Source: an uncultured Clostridia bacterium (GTDB taxonomy: Bacteria; Bacillota; Clostridia; Peptostreptococcales; Acidaminobacteraceae). Taken from it: 8,267 nt of DNA. Location: contig CAMFGQ010000059.1 of assembly GCA_945950065.1 (NCBI GenBank), forward strand, positions 1 to 8,267, written 5' to 3'. Shown here piece by piece: positions 1-6,339 of this stretch (positions are counted from its first letter, which is position 1; each line of letters begins with the position of its first letter). The notes beneath the pieces were generated by a model, which saw only the letters and a program-made list of their open reading frames with translations, ran no database searches and was not told the DNA's origin. Both the position numbers and the translations under genes were made by a program.

Positions 1-2
1 AA

Positions 3-452
3 AAGATAAGGATTAAATTCGAGGTCGATACCAATCCTCCCGATTATGCTCATTATGAACACCAGTATCGGTTGCTTCCCTCACCTTATGAAATACTATT
101 ATATGATTCACCATCCTTGTTTGCAGGAAAGATTCACGCAGTCCTCTGTCGTTCGTGGAAGCATCGGGTTAAAGGAAGAGATTTGTATGATTACATTTTC
201 CTTCTTTCTCGAAATATTCCCGTGAATTTCAACCATCTAAAGGCGCGTTTGATTCAAAGTGGCTATTTACAATCTGAAGAGAAATTTGAATTGGAAGATC
301 TGAAGCAGAGCCTTATGGATCATTTCGATACCATTGACTATAAGCAAGCCAAAGAGGATGTGACTCCTTTCATTCGAAACCATGCATCACTGCAAGTTTG
401 GAAAGCAGGTTTTTTCAAACAGATTACACATAATCTAACAACTTCAGAATAA
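3..452 (+). CDS. AbiEii/AbiGii-family nucleotidyltransferase toxin, 5'-truncated by window edge
   Basis: The frame is open from the first bases of the window to the TAA at 450-452 (149 residues visible), so the start lies outside. An internal TTG at 72 is in frame but falls inside conserved sequence and has no ribosome binding site, so I do not take it as the start. Family hallmarks seen are FEVDTNPP near visible residues 6-13, PSLFAGKIHAVL at about 37-48 and HRVKGRDLYDYIFLL at about 54-68. These match the second half of the AbiEii (formerly DUF1814) nucleotidyltransferase fold, in which the AGK lysine and the KGRD-YD aspartates belong to late catalytic motifs. The first motifs (GS and D-x-D) would be upstream. 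AbiEii proteins are the toxin half of type IV-like AbiE toxin-antitoxin or phage-abortive systems and are usually preceded by an AbiEi transcriptional-regulator antitoxin, which cannot be seen here. The visible part shows no frameshift. It is unrelated in function to the genes downstream. Confidence 0.86.
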   Translation, partial: KIRIKFEVDTNPPDYAHYEHQYRLLPSPYEILLYDSPSLFAGKIHAVLCRSWKHRVKGRDLYDYIFLLSRNIPVNFNHLKARLIQSGYLQSEEKFELEDLKQSLMDHFDTIDYKQAKEDVTPFIRNHASLQVWKAGFFKQITHNLTTSE

Positions 453-463
453 ATATCAATGAC

Positions 464-507
464 AAAGAGCCAGTAGTGATGCTTTTACATCCTTCGGCTC
501 TTTTTTT
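464..507 (+). terminator. Intrinsic terminator of the AbiEii gene
   Basis: AAAGAGCC (464-471) pairs perfectly with GGCTCTTT (496-503). An inner GATG/CATC stem lies between them, and a run of seven T follows (501-507). It sits 11 bases after the AbiEii stop codon and separates that gene from the sigma-factor unit. Confidence 0.92.
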
Positions 508-538
508 ATTCATCGCACTGCTGGAGGTTTCATGAAAA

Positions 539-589
539 TGGTATGATAAAAATATGTTCATGTAACCTACAGGATAGAAATTACGCTAT
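539..589 (+). promoter_or_regulatory. Candidate promoter region of the sigma/anti-sigma unit
   Basis: Two possibilities overlap here. TGG-TATGAT (539-547) is an extended -10 for the housekeeping sigma factor, but no convincing -35 lies upstream. TGTAACCT (561-568) resembles the AAC-containing -35 of ECF promoters and is followed, 17 bases after the TGTAAC hexamer, by CGCTAT (584-589), a loose match to ECF -10 elements of CGTC type. The second would allow self-regulation by the downstream sigma factor, which is usual for ECF genes. Neither is proven; the -10 of the ECF candidate is weak. Confidence 0.33.
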
Positions 590-615
590 ATAGAGTGAAG
601 GCTTAAAAAACGCTG

Positions 616-623
616 AAAGGAGG
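616..623 (+). promoter_or_regulatory. Ribosome binding site fixing the TTG start of the sigma factor
   Basis: AAAGGAGG lies 8 bases before the TTG at 632. The nearby ATG at 636 is in another frame, so the strong site supports TTG as the true start. Confidence 0.85.
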
Positions 624-631
624 AAGTTCAA

Positions 632-1192
632 TTGGATGATTCAAAAATTGTAGATCTCTACTTATCCAGAAACGAATCTGCTATCTCTCATACAGCACAA
701 AAATATGGTTCTAAACTCAGGAGAATCGCCAACAACATTCTCAACAATCAGCAGTCTGCCGAAGAATATGAAAACGACACCTATCTAGAGACATGGAATC
801 GTATCCCACCCCATGAGCCACGAAGCTATCTTTTTGCTTTTCTTGGAAAAATAACGCGACATCGAGCAATTGATGAGTGTAGAAAAAAGAGCAGCCAAAA
901 GCGATATCCCCTATTCTGTGAACTGACACAGGAAATGCAAGAATGTATTCCCTCCAAGAAGGATGTTGTGAGTGAGCTTGAAGTAAAGGAGTTAAGTCGA
1001 ATCATCGATGCCTTTCTAGAGACTTGTTCAGAAGATCAGCGCAATGTTTTTGTGAGGAGATATTGGTTCTTCGACACGATTTCAGAAATTTGCAAACGAT
1101 ATGGGTATTCGCAGAGTAAAGTGAAAGTCACTCTATTTCGCATGAGAGAAGGACTGCGGATTCAGTTAGAAAGGGAAGGATACACAATATGA
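632..1192 (+). CDS. ECF-type sigma-70 family RNA polymerase sigma factor
   Basis: The protein has 186 residues with the two-domain layout of extracytoplasmic-function sigma factors. Region 2 covers about residues 8-90, with the core-binding and -10-recognition part around AEEYENDTYLETW (44-56) and FLGKITRHRAIDECRKK (70-86). Region 4 covers about 118-180, with helix-turn-helix TISEICKRYGYSQSKVK (149-165) for -35 recognition. Region 3 is absent, as expected for this class. It should direct RNA polymerase to a small set of promoters, probably including its own. The start is TTG, chosen because of the AAAGGAGG 8 bases upstream and because residues 1-10 fit the family N-terminus. The stop TGA at 1190-1192 overlaps the ATG of the next gene (ATGA), so the two are translationally coupled. 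That gene encodes a one-pass membrane protein, the typical arrangement of an ECF sigma factor with its anti-sigma partner. The inducing signal and the regulon cannot be read from the sequence. Confidence 0.92.
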   Translation: MDDSKIVDLYLSRNESAISHTAQKYGSKLRRIANNILNNQQSAEEYENDTYLETWNRIPPHEPRSYLFAFLGKITRHRAIDECRKKSSQKRYPLFCELTQEMQECIPSKKDVVSELEVKELSRIIDAFLETCSEDQRNVFVRRYWFFDTISEICKRYGYSQSKVKVTLFRMREGLRIQLEREGYTI

Positions 1193-2808
1193 AAAATAGC
1201 AAACTCTTGGATGCCGTAGGTGGAATCCGTCCTGATTATATTGCCTTGGCAGAAAAAGATGAAAAAGCGAAAAAGCAATATAGTTGGAAAACACTTGTCC
1301 CCATCGCTGCCTGTTTGTGCCTGGTTTTTGTTGCAATACTCACCTTCCCAAACATCTTTGGTGGCAACTCAAGTGGAGGAAGTGGCGCAGGTGAACATCT
1401 GTCTACAGATGGTTCTTCAGCTTTTATGTCCTACAAAGGTCCTGTTCTTCCACTTCTCCTTTCACCTGGGGAAGCACAGGAAAACTTGACAGCAACACGT
1501 AGACTCACCTATGACTTTTACATGTTAAAGGAGACGCCTGAGGGAGAAAAGCCCAATCTCAGCTCCGTTCTCATTAAAGATGAGTATAAAATTGAAAATA
1601 CGGGAAAGAAAAAAACCATCACCTTGCTCTATCCCTTTGTATCCAGTGTCGATGAACTTTTCTTCACGGCACCTCGTATCCTAAGAGATGGAAAGGTCAT
1701 TGAAAGCCAGTTGTACTATGGTGATTTTACGGGCAGTTTCTCAGCTGCAGATGGAAGTGAAAATGCCTCCGAAACACTCAATATGGAAAATTTCCGTGAT
1801 TGGGAAGACTTCCAAAAACTTCTTTCAAAAACAGATTATCTCGAAAAAGCGCAAACAACGCAACAAGATCTTTCACAGATCCTAGTCACAGTTTATGAAC
1901 TAAAGGAGAGTTACTATCCCGAAAATGCCGAAGGCCTAGAAAATCCCTCTCTTGTAGCAGGTTTAGCCATCGACAAAAACAAGACCAGAGTTCTAAGCCT
2001 AGGATTCAATAGCAGATTCTCAAATCAAAAAGAATCTCAGGAATACTTCATGTATTCGATGCCCAAAAAACAAGAAGCTTCTACAACCGATGATCATCAT
2101 TACCTAATTCTAATAGGTGAAGATACAAAGTCTCTTAGCTTAGAAGCACAAAAATCTGGAGGATGGAATGCTTATGAGAAAGGAAATACTGACAAGAGAA
2201 ATGATCTAAAGGATGCGGGAGCAAAAATCAAGCGAATGGACATGTCTTTAGAAGAGGCCTTAGACTTAGCTTTGCCACATCTTTATGAACGATACAAGAA
2301 AAATGTCATGGAAATGGTATCTGATTCTAAATCAACACAGCAAGGCGGCTGGGAAGAAACAGATAAAAGCTATATTTCGTATCATGATTTTAAGGAGTTT
2401 TATAAAAGAGACCTCTCTCAGTTTGGTGTCTTTAGCCAACAGCCCATGATGCGTTACGAAGATGGAGCACTGGAAAACTCTGATGTGAGAACTGCTCAAA
2501 GAGTCTTCTTCGCAGAGTTTAAACTTGACTTGGAAGCTGCACAAGAACTAGATCTCACCATTGAAAGCTATAAAAAGGGCAGTCTGGACTTCCACGGAAA
2601 AAAACACAATGACAAGGTTTATGGTTATGATTTATTAAACAATCTAAATAGTGCCCTCATCATGAAAACTACTTTAGCCGAGATCAAAGACTACGGTAAA
2701 GTGGACATCGTTAGACAGAATTTTGGTTTTGACCTAGAAAAGGATATCAAATCAGTTGAGCTGCCTAAGAATATTCCACACTACTATATGGAAGTGAAAG
2801 CAAAATAA
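1189..2808 (+). CDS. Single-pass membrane protein, probable anti-sigma factor/sensor for the upstream ECF sigma
   Basis: The protein has 539 residues. Residues 1-33 are charged and cytoplasmic-like (MKNSKLLDAVGGIRPDYIAL onward, then a lysine-rich stretch). Residues 34-53 (TLVPIAACLCLVFVAILTFP is 35-54) form one membrane helix. A Gly/Ser-rich linker (about 58-75) leads to a large polar outer domain of about 460 residues. Positive charges before the helix put the C-terminus outside. No zinc-finger anti-sigma motif (H-x3-C-x2-C) is visible. The role is inferred from the 4-base overlap with the sigma gene, the topology, and the similarity of the N-terminus and the LYPFVSSVDEL region (about 147-157) to proteins I recall beside clostridial ECF sigma genes. 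Translation starts at ATG 1189 behind a moderate GGGAAGGA site (1173-1180) inside the sigma gene. The outer domain has no cysteine and no enzyme motif I recognise, so its ligand is unknown. An alternative is a membrane effector rather than an anti-sigma factor. Confidence 0.72.
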   Translation: MKNSKLLDAVGGIRPDYIALAEKDEKAKKQYSWKTLVPIAACLCLVFVAILTFPNIFGGNSSGGSGAGEHLSTDGSSAFMSYKGPVLPLLLSPGEAQENLTATRRLTYDFYMLKETPEGEKPNLSSVLIKDEYKIENTGKKKTITLLYPFVSSVDELFFTAPRILRDGKVIESQLYYGDFTGSFSAADGSENASETLNMENFRDWEDFQKLLSKTDYLEKAQTTQQDLSQILVTVYELKESYYPENAEGLENPSLVAGLAIDKNKTRVLSLGFNSRFSNQKESQEYFMYSMPKKQEASTTDDHHYLILIGEDTKSLSLEAQKSGGWNAYEKGNTDKRNDLKDAGAKIKRMDMSLEEALDLALPHLYERYKKNVMEMVSDSKSTQQGGWEETDKSYISYHDFKEFYKRDLSQFGVFSQQPMMRYEDGALENSDVRTAQRVFFAEFKLDLEAAQELDLTIESYKKGSLDFHGKKHNDKVYGYDLLNNLNSALIMKTTLAEIKDYGKVDIVRQNFGFDLEKDIKSVELPKNIPHYYMEVKAK

Positions 2809-2958
2809 ATTGTAGTGATTCATCAGTATAATGAAAATCTGAATGTCAACTCCTATCAGCATTACTAACCCGATGATTCATCGTAACCAATCATTCGTCT
2901 TCAAAACACTTCCCTACCGTAAAACGATAACCATCTTTGACCCAAGATAAATCTTAGC
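2809..2958. other. Intergenic stretch between converging units
   Basis: No gene is supported here. It contains a perfect 6+1+6 palindrome CGATGA-T-TCATCG (2871-2883) without a T-run, and one copy of the 10-mer ATAACCATCT (2927-2936), repeated at 2969-2978 inside the terminator loop. Both are short enough to be chance. Confidence 0.5.
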
Positions 2959-3003
2959 AAAAAGGGATATAACCATCTACCGCTACATCCCTTTTCATTT
3001 TTT
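2959..3003. terminator. Bidirectional terminator between the sigma/anti-sigma unit and glnS
   Basis: AAAAGGGAT (2960-2968) pairs with ATCCCTTTT (2987-2995) around an 18-base loop. On the + strand the stem runs into TTTT-CA-TTTTTT (2992-3003). On the - strand it runs into TTTTT (complement of 2959-2963). It can therefore end transcription arriving from the left (anti-sigma gene) and from the right (glnS, whose stop is 10 bases away). Confidence 0.82.
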
Positions 3004-3004
3004 C

Positions 3005-4636
3005 TTATAGCTTAAAACTACTTTTTAGTGACACCGTCTCATTAAAGGTCAGCTCTTCTGGATGGGTTTCATCCTTTGCAAAGTATCCATGGCGCACGAA
3101 TTGGAAAGCATCATGGTCATGAGATTCGCCAAGAATCTTTTCCACTCTTGCGTGATAAAGCTGCACTGAATCCTTTTTAATCTGATCCACAAGATCAACC
3201 TCTGAATCAAAGACGCCATCAATCAGTGAAGTAAAGCGATAGACCCTTGCAGGGATAGAGCTTTTTCCATCCACCCAGTGAATGGTTCCCTGTGGCTTTC
3301 TACCTTTAAAGCCAGAACCGCTCTTTGTTTCGATGTCGTAGCTACAACGAAGCTCAATCACTTCACCCTTCTCATCTTTAATCACCTCATCACAGCGAAT
3401 AAAGTAAGCACCCATAAGGCGAACTTCTTTTCCGGGAGATAAACGCTTGTAGCCCTTTGGAGGTTCCTCCATAAAGTCTTCACGCTCAATATAGATTTCC
3501 CGACTAAAGGGCATCTCTCTTTCACCGAGATCAGGATTTTCTACATTGTTGGTCATGGGTAGAAGCTCTCCTTCACCCTCATAATTGGTGATGACGACTT
3601 TAAGAGGATCAAGTACAGCCATGACTCTAGGTGTCTTTAGCTTCAGATCTTCACGGATAAAGTGCTCTAGCATGGCCATATCCACTGTGGAGTTTTCTTT
3701 TGAGACACCGGTTGCTCTGATGAAATTTTTAATCCCATCAGGCGTATAGCCACGTCTTCTCATACCACTGATGGTAAGAAGCCTAGGATCATCCCATCCA
3801 TCAATGAGACCTTCATCCACCAGTCGGAGGATATGTCTTTTACCAATGATGGCACCTTCAATGTTGAGCTTTGCAAACTCATATTGCTTTGGAAAATACT
3901 CTACGTCAGTATTTTCGAGATACCAATCATAGAGAGGACGATTGTTCTCAAACTCCAGTGAGCAAAGGGAATGAGTAATTCTCTCTACATAGTCTTCAAG
4001 GGGATGAGCAAAGTCATACATAGGATAGATATGCCATGTATCCCCGGTACGATAGTGTGGTGTATTGACGATACGATAGATCACGGGATCACGCATAATG
4101 ATGTTTGGATGAGCCATATCGATCTTGGCACGGAGGGTTAAACTTCCCTCTTCAAACTCACCCTCTTTCATACGTGTAAAGAGATCCTTGGATTCTTCGA
4201 TAGGGCGATTACGGTTCTTACTCTCTACACCAGGCTCTGTCAAGGTGCCGCGCATCTCTCGCATCTCTTCAGCAGAGATATCATCCACATAGGCAAGACC
4301 TTTGTCGATGAGAATATGGGCCCTTTTATACATCTCCTCAAAATAATCCGATGCATAGCGCAGCTCTTTCCACTCAAAGCCCATCCACTTGATGTCTTCT
4401 TTAATCAGCTTTACAAAGCGCTCATCTTCCTTTGCGGGGTTCGTATCATCAAAGCGAAGATAGGTAAAACCATTAAACTCAGAGGAGATATCAAAGTTAA
4501 TGGTGAGAGCTTTACAGTGTCCAATGTGGAGAAGGCCATTTGGTTCTGGAGGAAAACGAGTAATGGCAAACTGATGTTTTCCACTTTCAATGTCTTCGAT
4601 AACAATGTCTCGAATAAAATTACTTCCTTCTCGCAT
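3005..4636 (-). CDS. glnS: Glutaminyl-tRNA synthetase (GlnRS)
   Basis: This class I synthetase (543 residues; E. coli GlnRS has about 554) joins glutamine to tRNA-Gln in the cytoplasm using ATP. Evidence that it is GlnRS and not GluRS is FPPEPNGLLHIGHCKAL (residues 28-44, HIGH at 37-40), RFDDTNPAKE (61-70), HYRTGDTWHIYPMYDFAHP (194-212), GWDDPRLLTISGMRRRGY (280-297), and a C-terminal beta-barrel anticodon-binding region (from about 335) containing GTIHWVDGK. The expected MSK of the KMSKS-equivalent loop is replaced by IIGKRH (263-268). The lysine that normally contacts ATP is kept, the serine is glycine. The gene is last in the serS-pepF-glnS operon. Its ATG lies 8 bases beyond the pepF stop, and its AGGAGG overlaps that stop codon. 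It should follow the serine T-box upstream unless an internal promoter exists. The chosen start gives a normal GlnRS N-terminus (NFIRDIVIEDIESGK). Confidence 0.96.
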   Translation of the reverse strand: MREGSNFIRDIVIEDIESGKHQFAITRFPPEPNGLLHIGHCKALTINFDISSEFNGFTYLRFDDTNPAKEDERFVKLIKEDIKWMGFEWKELRYASDYFEEMYKRAHILIDKGLAYVDDISAEEMREMRGTLTEPGVESKNRNRPIEESKDLFTRMKEGEFEEGSLTLRAKIDMAHPNIIMRDPVIYRIVNTPHYRTGDTWHIYPMYDFAHPLEDYVERITHSLCSLEFENNRPLYDWYLENTDVEYFPKQYEFAKLNIEGAIIGKRHILRLVDEGLIDGWDDPRLLTISGMRRRGYTPDGIKNFIRATGVSKENSTVDMAMLEHFIREDLKLKTPRVMAVLDPLKVVITNYEGEGELLPMTNNVENPDLGEREMPFSREIYIEREDFMEEPPKGYKRLSPGKEVRLMGAYFIRCDEVIKDEKGEVIELRCSYDIETKSGSGFKGRKPQGTIHWVDGKSSIPARVYRFTSLIDGVFDSEVDLVDQIKKDSVQLYHARVEKILGESHDHDAFQFVRHGYFAKDETHPEELTFNETVSLKSSFKL

Positions 4637-4640
4637 CTTA

Positions 4641-4646
4641 CCTCCT
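4641..4646 (-). promoter_or_regulatory. glnS ribosome binding site overlapping the pepF stop codon
   Basis: AGGAGG (complement of 4641-4646) shares two bases with the pepF TAG (4645-4647) and ends 4 bases before the glnS ATG. Ribosomes finishing pepF cover this site, which favours coupled translation. Confidence 0.85.
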
Positions 4647-6339
4647 AAAATTTACTGGCATCTACGCTCTTCAAGAACTTCTCTATCTCACTGACAGATT
4701 CACCAACAACTTCAGGATTAAAGGGGTTCTCGAAATGTCCTACTTCAAGAATCTTTGTGAAAGGTAAGCTACCACCAACTTTGCAGATGGCTTTATAGTC
4801 TTCCCAAAGTTTCTCGCGATCTTCTCGACTTCTCTTAAAGATCTGTAGGGCAACGATTTGTGCCAAGGTATAGTCAATATAGTAGAAAGGCACTTCATAG
4901 ATATGGCCTTGTTTCTGCCAGAATCCACCATTTTCAAGATATGCACATCCTGCATAGTCTTTCCATGGATTGTAGATCTTCTCAAGTTCTCTCCAGGTAG
5001 TACGACGCTCTTCTGGTGTCATCTCTGGCTTTGCATAGACTTCGTGTTGGAAATGATCCACCAGTGCACCATAGGGAATAAAGGTAATGGCACTTGCTGC
5101 ATGGGAGTAGAAGAATTTCTCTGTATCTTCTTTAAAGAAATTCTCCATCCATGGCCAAGTAATAAACTCCATACCCATGGAATGAATCTCGGCAGCTTCC
5201 ATACCAGGAAAACGCTGGGATGAAAGAGGTAGATCTTTAGCTGAGTACACTTGGAAGGCATGGCCAAACTCATGGGTTAGGACATTGACATCACCAATGG
5301 TTCCATTGAAGTTGGCAAAGATAAAGGGAACGCCATAGTTCTCAATAAAGGTACAATAGCCACCTGGCGCCTTGCCTTTTTTACTCAGTAGATCCATAAG
5401 CTCACGCTCTTGTAGAAGAGTGAAGAAAGCATCGGTCTCAGGACTTAGCTCTTTGTACATCTTTGCAGCTTCCCCAACAATATACTCTGCATCACCCTGT
5501 GGCTTTGGCATGCCTGTTGGGAATTCATAACCAAGATCGTAGTTATAGAGCTTATCAACGCCTAAGCGTACACGTTGTTCTTCAAAGATTTTTTCTGCAA
5601 GGGGAACGAGATACTCTCTTACACCTTGACGATATCGCTCCACATCAGCAGCACCATAGTCGGTTCTTCCCATACGGTCATAACCAAGTTGGATGAAGTT
5701 TTCATAGCCAAGCTTCTTCGCAATTTCATGACGGATCTTCACCAGATTATCGTAGATCTCATCAAGTTCAGCTTGCTTTTCTGTAAAGACCGTGTAGACC
5801 GCATCACTGGCTGCTTTTCTTGTGTCTCTATTTGGATTTTGGAGGAATAGCGCCATCTCAGGCAGCGTATAGTTCTTTCCTTCAAAAGGAATCTGTAGAC
5901 CCGCCATAAGCTTTTGGTACTTACTTCCCCATTTGCTCTCTTCGTTTAAGTCATCCATGATCACTGGATCAAAGGTCTTTTTCTGCAAAAGAGCCGTATC
6001 CACAAAATGATCTCCATAGACTCTGCGATAGTCTTCAAGAAAAGGACTATCGAGAACTGCAGAAATGATTCCATGACCAAGGGAAGCAAAAATCGCCGTA
6101 TTCTCATCCCAAAAATCATTTTCTTTTTCGTAGAAAGGATCCAGTGTATTCACTGTATAGCGAATATGCACCAAATTTCCCTGAGTCTCTAACTCCTTCT
6201 GAATCTCAACCAGCTTTAGAAACTCTTTTTCCTGCTCCTCAAAGTTTTCTGCAGCTTTAAACTCTTCTAAAATACCACCGACTTTCGCCTGAATTTCCTC
6301 AAGATTTGGTCTGGTGTAGATCATGTCCTTAAATTTCAT
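4645..6339 (-). CDS. pepF: Oligoendopeptidase F-type M3-family zinc metallopeptidase
   Basis: The protein has 564 residues, usual for M3 oligoendopeptidases, and no signal peptide, so it acts in the cytoplasm on short peptides. The zinc site is HEFGH (356-360, bases 5260-5274): two histidine ligands with the catalytic glutamate between them. The third ligand is Glu384 in AAEIHSMGMEF. The tyrosine-rich HIYEVPFYYIDYTLAQ (about 479-494) is the family's substrate-binding and transition-state region. A helical N-terminal half precedes the catalytic domain. I start at ATG 6339 (MKFKDMIYTRPN) because GGGAGG stands 5 bases before it. The frame is open to an ATG at 6411, but those extra 24 residues lie wholly within serS and lack a ribosome site. 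The start overlaps the serS stop by 11 bases. Released amino acids would feed both synthetases in the operon; this link is inference. PepF-like assignments by homology do not fix peptide-length preference. Confidence 0.95.
   Translation of the reverse strand: MKFKDMIYTRPNLEEIQAKVGGILEEFKAAENFEEQEKEFLKLVEIQKELETQGNLVHIRYTVNTLDPFYEKENDFWDENTAIFASLGHGIISAVLDSPFLEDYRRVYGDHFVDTALLQKKTFDPVIMDDLNEESKWGSKYQKLMAGLQIPFEGKNYTLPEMALFLQNPNRDTRKAASDAVYTVFTEKQAELDEIYDNLVKIRHEIAKKLGYENFIQLGYDRMGRTDYGAADVERYRQGVREYLVPLAEKIFEEQRVRLGVDKLYNYDLGYEFPTGMPKPQGDAEYIVGEAAKMYKELSPETDAFFTLLQERELMDLLSKKGKAPGGYCTFIENYGVPFIFANFNGTIGDVNVLTHEFGHAFQVYSAKDLPLSSQRFPGMEAAEIHSMGMEFITWPWMENFFKEDTEKFFYSHAASAITFIPYGALVDHFQHEVYAKPEMTPEERRTTWRELEKIYNPWKDYAGCAYLENGGFWQKQGHIYEVPFYYIDYTLAQIVALQIFKRSREDREKLWEDYKAICKVGGSLPFTKILEVGHFENPFNPEVVGESVSEIEKFLKSVDASKF

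Noticed and set aside
741..929. 62-codon - strand frame inside the sigma gene
   Set aside because: Antisense shadow of conserved sigma region 2, with no start signal.
2871..2883. CGATGATTCATCG palindrome as an operator
   Set aside because: It lies between two gene ends rather than upstream of any gene, and a 13-base palindrome can arise by chance.
4316..4648. 110-codon open frame on the + strand
   Set aside because: Antisense to the conserved HIGH region of glnS; composition and sequence reflect the complement of that gene.
4858..5223. 121-codon open frame on the + strand
   Set aside because: Lies antisense to the conserved zinc-site region of pepF, shows no domain, and has no ribosome site; a reading-frame shadow.
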